A stretch of 64,000 nucleotides of DNA. Origin: CAVQXR01 sp046330455 (GTDB lineage Bacteria; Actinomycetota; Thermoleophilia; Gaiellales; Gaiellaceae). The notes beneath the pieces are model-generated. The model did not search any database. It was not told the origin of the DNA and saw nothing but the letters and a program-made list of their open reading frames with translations. This document shows positions 7,804 to 17,048 of the stretch, piece by piece. Each line of letters begins with the position of its first letter. The stretch's first letter is position 1. Location: the NCBI GenBank assembly GCA_046330455.1, contig JAXLSU010000013.1, positions 23,202 through 87,201 of the forward strand. The letters run 5' to 3'. The translations under genes were made by a program, and so were the position numbers.

Positions 7804-8055
7804 GTGGACCTGACCTACCCGCCGGGCTGGACGGAGCGGGATGGTGCGCTCGAGCGCACGTTCGAGCTCGGCACGTTCCCGGAGGCGATCGACTTCGTGA
7901 ACCGCGTCGCGGCCCTGGCCGAGGCGGCGGATCACCATCCGGCGATCGAGATCGACTACCGTCGCGTCACCCTGAGGCTCTGGACGCACTCGCAGTCGGC
8001 GATCACCGATCGCGACGTCGACCTCGCCCTGCGGATCGACGCGCTCCACGACTGA
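7804..8055 (+). CDS. Pterin-4a-carbinolamine dehydratase family protein
   Basis: 83 aa, the whole length of a PCD/DCoH domain. The active-site motif DHHPAIEIDY is present, followed by the typical THSQSAITDRDVDLALRID C-terminal helix. The family dehydrates 4a-hydroxy-tetrahydropterins made by aromatic amino acid hydroxylases and can have a Moco-related role in bacteria without such hydroxylases. No hydroxylase is visible in the window. The GTG start follows a CATACT box by 7 nt, and dinB begins 14 nt after the stop, so the two are probably co-transcribed. Confidence 0.88.
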   Translation: MDLTYPPGWTERDGALERTFELGTFPEAIDFVNRVAALAEAADHHPAIEIDYRRVTLRLWTHSQSAITDRDVDLALRIDALHD

Positions 8056-8069
8056 GCGGGGTCCGACGC

Positions 8070-9122
8070 GTGATCGTTGCGCACGTCGATCTCGATGCCT
8101 TCTTCGCAGCGGTCGAGCAGCTCGAGCAACCGGAGCTCGCCCGCGTTCCCCTCGTCGTCGGCGGCGACCCGCACGGCCGCGGGGTCGTCGCGACTGCGAA
8201 CTACGTCGCGCGGCGCTTCGGCATCCACTCCGCGATGAGCTGCGCCGAGGCGCTGCGGCGCTGCCCCCAGGCCGTCTTCGTGCGGCCGCGGCATCGTCTG
8301 TACCGCGACTACTCCGAGGCGGTCTGGCGCACGATCCGGGAGGTCTGCCCGACCGTGGAGCAGACCGGCCTCGACGAGGGCTACCTCGACCTCGGCGAGG
8401 TCGCCGGCACGTTCGGGCGCGCGAGAGCCGTCGCGGAGGCCGTCCAGGCCGCCGTGAGAGCCTCGACGCGCCTGACGTGCTCGCTCGGGGTCGCCTCCTG
8501 CAAGGTGGTCGCGAAGGTCGCGAGCGACCGTCGCAAGCCCGGCGGGCTGACCGTCGTGCGACCCGGGCGGGAGGCAGCGTTCCTCGCCCCGTTCGACGTC
8601 CGGCTGCTCCCGGGTGTCGGCCCGCGCGCCGAGGAGCGCCTCCGGGCGGCGCGCATCGTCACGATCGGCGGGCTCGCCGCTCTCCCGGACGGCGACCTCG
8701 CCTCGCTCCTTCCGGGCAAGGTCGGGCTCGAGCTGCGCAGCCGTGCGCGCGGCGTCGATCCGAGGCGCCTCGAGCTCGAGGCCGAGTCGATCTCGATCTC
8801 AACCGAGGAGACGTTCGAGCGGGACGTCGCGGACAGGGACGCGCTGTACGGCGAGATCCGGCGGATGGCGCTGCAGGTCGCGTCGCGGCTCGCCGACGGC
8901 GGCCAGTCGGCCCGGACGGTGACGACGAAGGTCCGGTACCCGGACTTCACGATCCGGACCCGGTCGCAGACCCTTCCGGTGGGGACCGACGAGCCGGAGC
9001 GGATCGGAGCGCTCGCCTGCACCCTGCTCGACCGGGCCCTCGGCGACCGTCCCGGCGCGCTGCGGCTCGTCGGCGTCGGGGTCTCGAACCTCGACGACTA
9101 CCGCCAGCTCGTGATCTCCTGA
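8070..9122 (+). CDS. dinB: DNA polymerase IV (Y-family translesion polymerase)
   Basis: 350 aa from GTG. The N-terminus HVDLDAFFAAVEQ carries the first catalytic Asp, GVVATANYVARRFG follows, and the second acidic pair lies in TGLDEGYLDL (usually SIDEAYLD). ASCKVVAKVASD and the helix-hairpin-helix LPGVGPRAEERL complete the palm and thumb, and the C-terminal part is the little-finger domain. The enzyme copies past damaged bases. It has no beta-clamp tail that I can recognise with confidence, and no SOS box upstream; it probably shares the promoter of the pterin dehydratase gene. Confidence 0.92.
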   Translation: MIVAHVDLDAFFAAVEQLEQPELARVPLVVGGDPHGRGVVATANYVARRFGIHSAMSCAEALRRCPQAVFVRPRHRLYRDYSEAVWRTIREVCPTVEQTGLDEGYLDLGEVAGTFGRARAVAEAVQAAVRASTRLTCSLGVASCKVVAKVASDRRKPGGLTVVRPGREAAFLAPFDVRLLPGVGPRAEERLRAARIVTIGGLAALPDGDLASLLPGKVGLELRSRARGVDPRRLELEAESISISTEETFERDVADRDALYGEIRRMALQVASRLADGGQSARTVTTKVRYPDFTIRTRSQTLPVGTDEPERIGALACTLLDRALGDRPGALRLVGVGVSNLDDYRQLVIS

Positions 9123-9146
9123 CGGAGCCGCTCGCCGAAGCCGCCC

Positions 9147-10613
9147 TCAGCGGTCGGCAGGCTCGAACGGCCGCAGCGCCGGGTACAGAGCCCTGAAGCG
9201 CTCGTAGCCCTCCTCGTAGGTCGCCGTCCAGGCGTCGACCGGATCGATCCGGTCGCGGACGCGAACGCACGACTCGACCGCCTCGTGGACGTCCTGAAAG
9301 ACGCCGGCCGCAACCCCTCCGAGGAGCGCTGCCCCGTACGCCGCCCCCTCCTCGATCGCCACCCGCTCGAGTGGGAGCCGGAGCACCGACGCGACGATCC
9401 GAAGCCACAGGTCGCTGCGGGCGCCGCCGCCGAGCGCCCGTCCCGTTTCGGCCGTGACGCCGAGGTCTCGGAGCAGCCCCAGCGAGTCCCGGAGCCCGTA
9501 GGCGACGCCTTCGAGGACGGCCCGGACGAGCGCGCCCCGGTCGTGGCGTGACGTCAGGCCCACGAAGGCACCGCGGGCGTGCGGATCGGCGTGCGGCGTT
9601 CGCTCGCCGGTGAGATACGGGAGGAACGCGAGACCCTCGGTGCCGGGCGGCCAGCGTTCCGCCTCCCGCGTCAGCGTCCCGTACTCCTCCCGGCCGGTCA
9701 CGTCGCGGAGCCACCCGAGCGAGCCGGCCGCCGACAGCATGACGCCCATCGCATGCCAGCCGCCCGGAACGGCATGGCAGAACGAGTGCATCCTGCCGAG
9801 CGGGTCGGCCCGGAACGACGGGAGGGCGGCGAAGACGACGCCCGAGGTCCCGATCTGCACCGAGAGCGGGCCGCCGGCGCCGTCGATCCCGACGCCGATC
9901 GCGCCGGCCGCCTGATCGCCTGCACCGGCGGCGACCGGCGTTCCCTCGGGCGTGCGGCCGGCAAGCTCCGGCGACTCGAGGACCGGAGGCAGCCACGCGG
10001 GATCCAGGTCGAGCGCCGCGACCACCTCGCTCGACCAGCGCCGGCCGGCAACGTCGAAGAGCAGCGTTCCCGAGGCGTCGGCAACGTCGGTTGCCCGCTC
10101 GCCGGTCAGGCGCAGCCTCACGTAGTCCTTCGGGAGCAGGATCCGCTCGATCCTTTCGAACACACCAGGCTCGTGACGGCGAAGCCAGAGGAGCTTCGGT
10201 GCCGTGAGCCCGGTGAGCGCGCGGTTGCCGGTCAGGCCGACGAGACGCTCGAGCCCGAGCCTGTCCTCGATCTCCTCGCACTCCTCGCCGGTCCGCTGGT
10301 CGTTCCAGAGGATCGCCGGCCGGAGCACCCGATCAGCGGCGTCCAGGCAGACGAGCCCGTGCATCTGCCCGGAGAGGCCGATCGCGGCCACGTCCGGGAC
10401 GCCGAGGCGGGCAAGAGCCCGCGACGTGGCCTGCCACCAGTCCTCCGGATCCTGCTCCGACCAGCCCGGATGCGGCGCCGAGAGCGGGTAGGGCTCCTCG
10501 ACGACGGCGAGCACCGAGCCGTTCGGGGAGACGGCGACCGCCTTGACGCCCGTCGTCCCGACGTCGATGCCGACGAGGGCGGCGTCCGCGCTCCCGGTAC
10601 GCTGACGGCTCAT
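9147..10613 (-). CDS. xylB: Xylulokinase, FGGY carbohydrate kinase family
   Basis: 488 aa. The N-terminal ATPase fold starts VGIDVGTTGVKAV, and SGQMHGLV is the xylulokinase-type substrate loop; ILWNDQRT, the GAGDQAAGAIG loop and the C-terminal GGGARSDLWLRI adenosine site complete the FGGY kinase. It phosphorylates D-xylulose for entry to the pentose phosphate pathway. No xylose isomerase or transporter lies beside it. The only usable start is ATG 10613, whose three bases overlap the ATG of the divergent gene at 10612. A TATCTT hexamer lies 10 nt before the start, inside the neighbour's coding region. Confidence 0.9.
   Translation of the reverse strand: MSRQRTGSADAALVGIDVGTTGVKAVAVSPNGSVLAVVEEPYPLSAPHPGWSEQDPEDWWQATSRALARLGVPDVAAIGLSGQMHGLVCLDAADRVLRPAILWNDQRTGEECEEIEDRLGLERLVGLTGNRALTGLTAPKLLWLRRHEPGVFERIERILLPKDYVRLRLTGERATDVADASGTLLFDVAGRRWSSEVVAALDLDPAWLPPVLESPELAGRTPEGTPVAAGAGDQAAGAIGVGIDGAGGPLSVQIGTSGVVFAALPSFRADPLGRMHSFCHAVPGGWHAMGVMLSAAGSLGWLRDVTGREEYGTLTREAERWPPGTEGLAFLPYLTGERTPHADPHARGAFVGLTSRHDRGALVRAVLEGVAYGLRDSLGLLRDLGVTAETGRALGGGARSDLWLRIVASVLRLPLERVAIEEGAAYGAALLGGVAAGVFQDVHEAVESCVRVRDRIDPVDAWTATYEEGYERFRALYPALRPFEPADR
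10598..10603 (+). promoter_or_regulatory. -10 box (TACGCT) for the gene at 10612, inside xylB
   Basis: TACGCT ends 8 nt before ATG 10612 and lies within the first codons of xylB on the other strand. Confidence 0.35.
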
Positions 10614-11244
10614 GGAGGTGACGAAGATAGCGGAGGGGCTGTGGCGCTGGACCGCCCTCCACCCCGACTGGACGCCCGAGGCCGACTGGGACCGTGAGGT
10701 GGCGTGCTGGTACTACGAGGGCTTCGAGGGGCTCTGCCTGATCGACCCGCTCGTTCCGACGTACGACGAGGAGCGCTTCTGGGAGGCGCTGGACGGTGAC
10801 GTCGACAGGCTCGGCCTGCCGGTCGCCGTCGTGCTCACGGTCGGCTGGCACGAGCGAAGCGCGGCCGTGATGCAGGAGCGCTACGGCGCTCCGGTCTGGG
10901 CGTTCGCACCGATTGCGTCCCGGCTGTCCTGTGCCCGGATCCATCCGTTCCAGGCGGGTGATCCGCTCCCGGGCGGTCTCGAGGCGCTCGACGGCGACGG
11001 CGTCGAGGAGGTGCTGCTCTGGATCCCCGACGAGCGCGCGCTCGTCTCGGGTGACCTCCTGCTCGGGGAGCCCGAGGGCGTACGCGTCTGCCCGGATACC
11101 TGGCTTCCCGACGGTGTGGACCCGGCGTCTGTCCGGGCGAACCTCCGCATGGCGCTGACCCTCCCGATCGAGCGCATCCTCGTCGGGCACGGTCCCCCGG
11201 TGCTGGCCGACGGTCGCGCGGCGCTCGAGCACGCGCTTCGCTGA
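10612..11244 (+). CDS. Metallo-beta-lactamase-like protein lacking the HxHxDH motif
   Basis: 210 aa. The fold order of an MBL protein is visible: an early strand region (EGFEGLCLIDPLVP), a turn with VLTVGWHERSAAVMQERYG where HxHxDH should be, a later ALVSGDLLLGE (Asp ligand position) and the final ILVGHGPPVLADG. Only the single His in GWHERS remains from the metal cluster, so it is probably not a normal di-zinc hydrolase. Such degenerate MBL proteins occur in actinobacteria without known role. Its start codon overlaps that of divergent xylB; GTG 10618 is an alternative start. Confidence 0.75.
   Translation: MEVTKIAEGLWRWTALHPDWTPEADWDREVACWYYEGFEGLCLIDPLVPTYDEERFWEALDGDVDRLGLPVAVVLTVGWHERSAAVMQERYGAPVWAFAPIASRLSCARIHPFQAGDPLPGGLEALDGDGVEEVLLWIPDERALVSGDLLLGEPEGVRVCPDTWLPDGVDPASVRANLRMALTLPIERILVGHGPPVLADGRAALEHALR
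10624..10629 (-). promoter_or_regulatory. -10 box (TATCTT) for xylB, inside the divergent gene
   Basis: TATCTT on the minus strand ends 10 nt before ATG 10613 of xylB and lies within codons 5-6 of the gene at 10612. Confidence 0.35.
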
Positions 11245-11259
11245 CCGTGTGACGCTGAG

Positions 11260-11420
11260 GGCGGGATGAGATCCCGCCCCTACCACCCACCCCGACCATG
11301 CAAAGGCCGGCCGGAGGGGTCCGGCCCGGCGGGATGAGGTCCCGCCTCTACATCCTGGTCGGCCGGGATCGCGCGTCGAGGACCACCACGGCCCGTGTAG
11401 GGGCCGGATCTCATCCGGCC
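11260..11420. repeat. Hairpin repeat cluster C (forward, forward, reverse)
   Basis: Copies at 11260-11283 and 11328-11351 (forward, the second with GAG changed to GAG-G and CCTCTAC tail) and 11397-11420 (reverse, stem GGCCGGAT/ATCCGGCC). The cluster fills the 183-bp gap between the convergent MBL-like gene and lysC. Confidence 0.85.
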
Positions 11421-11427
11421 CTCGGGC

Positions 11428-12666
<1,239 letters not shown>

Positions 12667-12672
12667 GGCGAG

Positions 12673-12678
12673 AGGCTA
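12673..12678 (-). promoter_or_regulatory. -10 box (TAGCCT) of lysC, leaderless type
   Basis: TAGCCT on the minus strand ends 6 nt before GTG 12666. Confidence 0.5.
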
Positions 12679-12715
12679 GTCGTTCGCCGCGCGGCGGCGG
12701 CGGCGCGACCGTCGC

Positions 12716-14038
12716 TCAGGACGAGAGCCGGGGATCGGCCTGCTCGACGTCGGTGGCCTCGGGCTCCTCCCCCGCGAGGAACTCGACCTCGAGCAGCTCG
12801 ATCCGCGGCCCGTCCGTCTCCACCACCTCGAACCGGAGGCCGCCCCAGACCACCTCGTCGCCGCTCTCGGGCGCGCGTCCGAGCTCGCCGAACACGAACC
12901 CGGCGAGGGTGTGGTAGTCCTCCTGGGGCAGGCTCTGCTCGTATCGCTCGTTGAAGTCGTCGATCGGGAACGTCCCGTCCACGCGGATCGTGCGGTCGTC
13001 GACCTCCTGGACGGAGTCGTCCGGCATGTCGTACTCGTCCTCGATCTCGCCGACGATCTCCTCGAGGAGATCCTCGAGCGTCACGATCCCCTGGGTTGCC
13101 CCGTACTCGTCGACCACGATCGCGAGGTGGAGCTTCTCCCGCCGGAACTCGGTGAGGAGCGGGCCGAGGTCTTTCGTCTCGGGAACGAAGTAGGCGGGCC
13201 TCAGGATGTCGGCGATGCGGACGTTCTCGATCCCGTTGGCATACAGCGCCGAGAACAGGTCGCGCACGTGTAGCACGCCGGCGATGTCGTCGAGCGACTC
13301 GCGGTAGGCCGGATAGCGGGTGAACGGCGAGTCGATGACCGACGCCAGCATCGCCTGGGGAGCGACGTCCACCGGCACGGCGACGACCTCGGGCCGCGGG
13401 ACCATCACGTCGTGAACCTCCTTCTCGGCGAAGTCGAAGACCTTGTAGAGCATCTCCTCCTCGGCTTCCTCGATGAGCCCGGTCTCCTCGGCCTCGGCGA
13501 GCATGGCGCGGATCTCCTCCTCGCTGCGGACGACCATGCCGACCGGCGCCGACCGCATCCCGAACAGGCGCAGGATCCCCTTCGCCGAGCCCTGGAGCAC
13601 GATCACGATCGGGTGGGCGACCCGTTGCATCACGTCGACCGGACGGGCGACACGCATGGCGATCGGCTCCGCATGCTGGAGCGCGATCGCTTTCGGGACG
13701 AGCTCGCCGACGACGAGCCCGAGGTACGTGAGGATCGCGAACCCGAGCAGGAACGAGACGGTCCGGGGTAGGTAGGGGTCGAGGAAGTGCGCGATCAGCG
13801 GCTCCCCGATCGCACCGAGCAGGATCGAGAAGATCGTGATCCCGATCTGGACCGTGGAGATGAACCGGACCGGCTCCTCCATCAGCCGCAGCGCGATCGC
13901 GGCCGTCCGCTTCCCCTGCCGGGCCTGCTCCTGGAGCGGCGCGCGGCGCGCGGTCACGAGCGCGTACTCCGCGACCACGAAGTACGCGTTCCCGAGCACG
14001 AGCAGGATCACGATCAGGATCCTGAGGCCGTCGCTCAC
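12716..14038 (-). CDS. HlyC/CorC family protein (CNNM-type membrane domain, CBS pair, CorC domain)
   Basis: 440 aa. Three to four hydrophobic helices in residues 1-150 (ILIVILLVLGNAYFVVAEYAL, FISTVQIGITIFSILLGAIGEPL, VSFLLGFAILTYLGLVVGEL with the PKAIAL motif) form the DUF21/CNNM domain. A tandem CBS pair follows (about 195-320, MVPRPEVVAVPVD and LHLAIVVDEYGATQGIVTLEDLLEEIVGEI), then a C-terminal CorC_HlyC domain (about 335-420). The family is linked to magnesium or cobalt efflux; the old haemolysin name is historical. GTG 14038 has a GGGAGG ribosome site. lysC lies 49 bp downstream. Confidence 0.9.
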   Translation of the reverse strand: MSDGLRILIVILLVLGNAYFVVAEYALVTARRAPLQEQARQGKRTAAIALRLMEEPVRFISTVQIGITIFSILLGAIGEPLIAHFLDPYLPRTVSFLLGFAILTYLGLVVGELVPKAIALQHAEPIAMRVARPVDVMQRVAHPIVIVLQGSAKGILRLFGMRSAPVGMVVRSEEEIRAMLAEAEETGLIEEAEEEMLYKVFDFAEKEVHDVMVPRPEVVAVPVDVAPQAMLASVIDSPFTRYPAYRESLDDIAGVLHVRDLFSALYANGIENVRIADILRPAYFVPETKDLGPLLTEFRREKLHLAIVVDEYGATQGIVTLEDLLEEIVGEIEDEYDMPDDSVQEVDDRTIRVDGTFPIDDFNERYEQSLPQEDYHTLAGFVFGELGRAPESGDEVVWGGLRFEVVETDGPRIELLEVEFLAGEEPEATDVEQADPRLSS

Positions 14039-14134
14039 GCCCCGCCTCCCGGGGCGCGTGTACTAGGCGGGAGCTCGTCGCCGTCCAACTGCCTCGCGAG
14101 TATAGCCGTCCGGTCGGCGCTCCCCATTCCATCG

Positions 14135-14148
14135 AACATCTGTTCTAT
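14135..14148 (+). promoter_or_regulatory. LexA-type SOS box overlapping the promoter of the radical SAM gene
   Basis: The palindrome GAAC-ATCT-GTTC matches the Gram-positive LexA core GAAC-N4-GTTC and abuts the TATACT box (14146-14151). Repressor bound here would block RNA polymerase. Confidence 0.6.
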
Positions 14149-14151
14149 ACT
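14146..14151 (+). promoter_or_regulatory. -10 box (TATACT) of the Rv2578c-like gene, leaderless type
   Basis: TATACT ends 6 nt before ATG 14158, so the transcript should begin at the start codon. Confidence 0.6.
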
Positions 14152-14157
14152 CCCTGC

Positions 14158-15069
14158 ATGGGCCGCGTCCGGTACCTCGAGGACAGCTGCAAGACGGCGC
14201 TGAACCGTGTCCCGGAGGGCGCCCGCATCCCGTTTCGCTGGACGGTCAACCCGTACCGGGGCTGCGCCCATAGCTGCCATTACTGCTTCGCGCGCGCCTA
14301 CCACGCCTATCTCGACCTCGGGATCGGCGAGGACTTCTCGTCGAGGATCGTCGTGAAGACGAACGTCGCAGAGGTGCTGAGGCGCCAGCTCGTCTCGCCG
14401 CGCTGGCGCGGCGAAACGGTCGCCATGGGAACCGCCACCGATCCCTACCAGCCGTGCGAGGGGCGCTACCGGTTGACACGCGCCGTCCTCGCCGCCCTCG
14501 CCGATTTCGGCAACCCGCTCTCGATCCTCACGAAGTCCACGCTCGTCCTGCGTGACCTCGACGTCTTCCGGCGTCTCGACGCGACGGCCCCGCTGACCGT
14601 GTCGATGAGCGTCGGAACGCTCGATGACTCTGTGCGGCGCGTCGTCGAGCCGGGAACACCGCCCGGCCGCAAGCGGTTCGAGGTCCTCGCGAGGTTCGCC
14701 GAGGCCGGCATCCGCACCGGCGTCCTCGTCGCTCCGATCCTGCCGGGCCTCACCGACGACGAGGAGCACCTCGACGCGGTGCTCGCGGCCTGCGCGACCG
14801 CGGGTGTCGGCTTCGCATCGGCGATCGTGCTCCACGTCCGCCCCGCAATCCGCGAGCACTTCATGCCGTGGATGCAGGCCAACTACCCGTGGCTCTATCC
14901 GCGCTACGCCGAGCTGTACGGCCGGCGTGCCTACGCTCCCCGTCCCTATCTCGATCAGGTCGACGCGCGGTTCGCCCGGCTCCGAGCAAGACACGGGATC
15001 GGCACCCCTGCTGCGGGGGCGAGCCCGGGCGGCCTGGGTACCCACGGCCAGCTCGCACTCGCGGTCTGA
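14158..15069 (+). CDS. Rv2578c-family radical SAM protein
   Basis: 303 aa. The motif RGCAHSCHYCFARAYH contains the CxxxCxxC cluster that binds the radical SAM [4Fe-4S] centre. Downstream, GTATDPYQPCEGRYRLTR, ILTKSTLVLRD and LVAPILPGLTD are typical of the COG1533 (SplB-related) family to which M. tuberculosis Rv2578c belongs. Family members lack a proven reaction; relation to spore photoproduct lyase and the SOS box at the promoter suggest a role in DNA damage response, which is inference. No intein is present here although some family members carry one. Start and leaderless transcription are well defined. Confidence 0.9.
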   Translation: MGRVRYLEDSCKTALNRVPEGARIPFRWTVNPYRGCAHSCHYCFARAYHAYLDLGIGEDFSSRIVVKTNVAEVLRRQLVSPRWRGETVAMGTATDPYQPCEGRYRLTRAVLAALADFGNPLSILTKSTLVLRDLDVFRRLDATAPLTVSMSVGTLDDSVRRVVEPGTPPGRKRFEVLARFAEAGIRTGVLVAPILPGLTDDEEHLDAVLAACATAGVGFASAIVLHVRPAIREHFMPWMQANYPWLYPRYAELYGRRAYAPRPYLDQVDARFARLRARHGIGTPAAGASPGGLGTHGQLALAV

Positions 15070-15166
15070 GCGTCGACCGTCACCCCCGATCGGCTCCGTT
15101 AAAGGTTTCCCGCCGGATTCCCGATGAGTGATGTGCCGGACAACCCCGACCCAGGACTCACAACGG

Positions 15167-15787
15167 ATGGCCTCTGAGATCACCTGCCTGATTGCCGACG
15201 ACCACGAGATCGTTCGCGAGGGGCTTCGCCTCTCGCTCTCCCGCTCCCAGCACATCCGCGTGATCGGGGAGGCGTCGGACGGCGAGGCAGCCGTCGCGCT
15301 CGCCGAGCGCCGGCGTCCCGACGTCGTCGTGATGGACATCCGCATGCCGGGAATGGACGGCCTCGAGGCGACGAAGCAGCTCAACGAGCGCCTCCCCGAC
15401 ACGAACGTGCTGCTGTTCACCGCCTTCAGCGAGCGGAGCCTGCTCGGTCGCGGCCTCGATGCCGGGGCCCGCGGCTACCTGCTGAAGGAGGCGAGCAACG
15501 AGACGCTCGTCCGGGCGATCGAGAAGGTCGCCGCCGGAGAAGGGTACGTCGACCCGGCGCTGATGCCGACCTTCCTCTCGCGCGACACCCAGGACCTGCT
15601 CACCCCACGTGAGCGCGAGATCCTGCAGCTGCTCGCAAACGGCGACTCCAACGCGGACGTCGCGGCCAAGCTCTTCATCAGCCAGGAGACCGTGAAGAGT
15701 CACGTGCGGCATATCCTTGCCAAGCTCGAGGCCGACACCCGCACCCATGCCGTCGCGATCGCGATCCGCGAGTCCATCATCGACTGA
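15167..15787 (+). CDS. NarL/FixJ-family response regulator
   Basis: 206 aa from ATG 15167 (an upstream GTG at 15128 would add 13 residues that precede the domain). The receiver domain starts ITCLIADDHEIVREGL with the acidic pair and has the phosphorylation Asp in VVVMDIRMPGMDG; TAFSER and KEASNE supply the Thr and Lys. A LuxR-type helix-turn-helix lies at about 140-200 (LTPREREILQLLANGDSNADVAAKLFISQETVKSHV). It is followed by, and overlaps, a histidine kinase gene that is probably its partner. Target genes are unknown. Confidence 0.9.
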   Translation: MASEITCLIADDHEIVREGLRLSLSRSQHIRVIGEASDGEAAVALAERRRPDVVVMDIRMPGMDGLEATKQLNERLPDTNVLLFTAFSERSLLGRGLDAGARGYLLKEASNETLVRAIEKVAAGEGYVDPALMPTFLSRDTQDLLTPREREILQLLANGDSNADVAAKLFISQETVKSHVRHILAKLEADTRTHAVAIAIRESIID

Positions 15788-16595
15788 GCCCGGCCGAGGC
15801 CCGTTCGGGGCGCTGCGCACGCTCGGCCTTGCGCTGGCCGCGGCGGCGCCGATCCTGCTGCTCGAACGGCGGCGACACCGCCTCGCCGAGGAGCAGAGCC
15901 GCCGGCGTGCGCTGCTCCGCGAGGCGCGCCTGCGTCAGGAGTCCGACGAGCGCGACACGGAGCGCGGTCGGCTCTCGGCGCGGCTGATCACCGCCGAGCA
16001 GGACGAGCGGCGCAGGCTCTCGGTCGCCCTCCACGACGGGCCGCTCGGCTCGCTCGCCGGGATCGTGCTGATGCAGGACGCGGCGCTCGCGTCGCTGCGC
16101 GCGGGTGAGGCCGAAGAGGCGACGCGGCTGCTCGAGGGATCCATCCAGCGGGCCCGCGAGACCGTTCAGGCCCTGCGCGACCTCTCCTTCGCTATGGAGC
16201 CCGTCGTGCTCCGCGATCAGAGCTTCGAGGCAGCCGTGTCCGCCCTCGGCGATCAACTCGCACGGGACGGCCGGATCGCCGTCGGGCTCGAGGTCGGCGA
16301 CGGCGACCTACTGGAGCCCAAGGCGCAGGCCGCGCTCTACCAGACGATTCGCGAGGCGCTCGACCAGGCCTTGCGGCGCCGGCCGGCCCGCATCGACGTG
16401 GCCGTCACGCGGCTCGTGGACGGGAGCTACCGGGTGCTCGTCGCCGACGACGGCGTCGAGGAGCGCCGCCGCGACTCGACGGAGGCGATCGAGGAGCGCG
16501 CCCGCCTGCTCGGCGGTCGTGTCCGGATCGACACGAGCGACGACGGAACCGAGATGTCGATCGTCATCCCCGCCTACGTCGCCGCCGTGCGCTGA
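15747..16595 (+). CDS. Sensor histidine kinase (HisKA_3/HATPase), NarX-like short form
   Basis: About 282 aa if started at ATG 15747, which overlaps the response regulator by 41 bp; the exact start is uncertain. A short hydrophobic stretch (LGLALAAAAPILLLE) is followed by a coiled region and the HisKA_3 box DERRRLSVALHDGPLGSL with the phosphorylated His, then an ATPase domain. The N box is degraded: QTIREALDQAL replaces the usual REALTNVVKHA, and the GxGxG loops are weak. The kinase may therefore have low activity. No sensory domain beyond the membrane helix is seen. Confidence 0.75.
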   Translation: MPSRSRSASPSSTEPGRGPFGALRTLGLALAAAAPILLLERRRHRLAEEQSRRRALLREARLRQESDERDTERGRLSARLITAEQDERRRLSVALHDGPLGSLAGIVLMQDAALASLRAGEAEEATRLLEGSIQRARETVQALRDLSFAMEPVVLRDQSFEAAVSALGDQLARDGRIAVGLEVGDGDLLEPKAQAALYQTIREALDQALRRRPARIDVAVTRLVDGSYRVLVADDGVEERRRDSTEAIEERARLLGGRVRIDTSDDGTEMSIVIPAYVAAVR

Positions 16596-16658
16596 CGGCT
16601 GCTCCGGATCGCGGCTAGGGTTCTCCCGGCCGACGAAAGCGCGACGCGGGAGGTTGTC

Positions 16659-17048
16659 ATGAGCAGGAGCCTGGGCCTGGTGAAGGAGTTCCGCGACTTC
16701 ATCATGCGCGGCAACGTCGTCGATCTCGCCGTCGCGGTCGTCATCGGCGCAGCGTTCGGTGCGCTCGTGACGGCCTTCGTCGAGAACCTGCTGACGCCGC
16801 TGATCGCCGCGATCTTCGGCAAGCCGGACTTCAGCGAGCTGACGTTCACGATCAACGGCAGCGTGTTCAAGTACGGGGTCTTCATCAACGCCGTGATCTC
16901 GTTCCTGCTGATCGCGCTCGCCGTGTACTTCATCATCGTGAAGCCGTACAACCGCTACCGCGCGCGAAAGGCCGTCGAGGAGCCCGCCGAGCCGGCGGAG
17001 GAGGTCCTCCTGCTCAGGGAGATCCGCGACCTGCTCGGCAAGCGCTAG
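16659..17048 (+). CDS. mscL: Large-conductance mechanosensitive channel MscL
   Basis: 129 aa, full family length. The N-terminal amphipathic helix (LVKEFRDFIMRGNVVDLAVAVVIGAAFG) and first membrane helix, the periplasmic loop, the second helix (VFINAVISFLLIALAVYFIIVKP) and a charged C-terminal coiled helix (EEVLLLREIRDLLGKR) are all present. The channel opens under membrane tension to release solutes during osmotic downshock. A GGGAGG ribosome site precedes ATG 16659. The 3' end overlaps the convergent TorD gene by 4 bp. Confidence 0.95.
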   Translation: MSRSLGLVKEFRDFIMRGNVVDLAVAVVIGAAFGALVTAFVENLLTPLIAAIFGKPDFSELTFTINGSVFKYGVFINAVISFLLIALAVYFIIVKPYNRYRARKAVEEPAEPAEEVLLLREIRDLLGKR

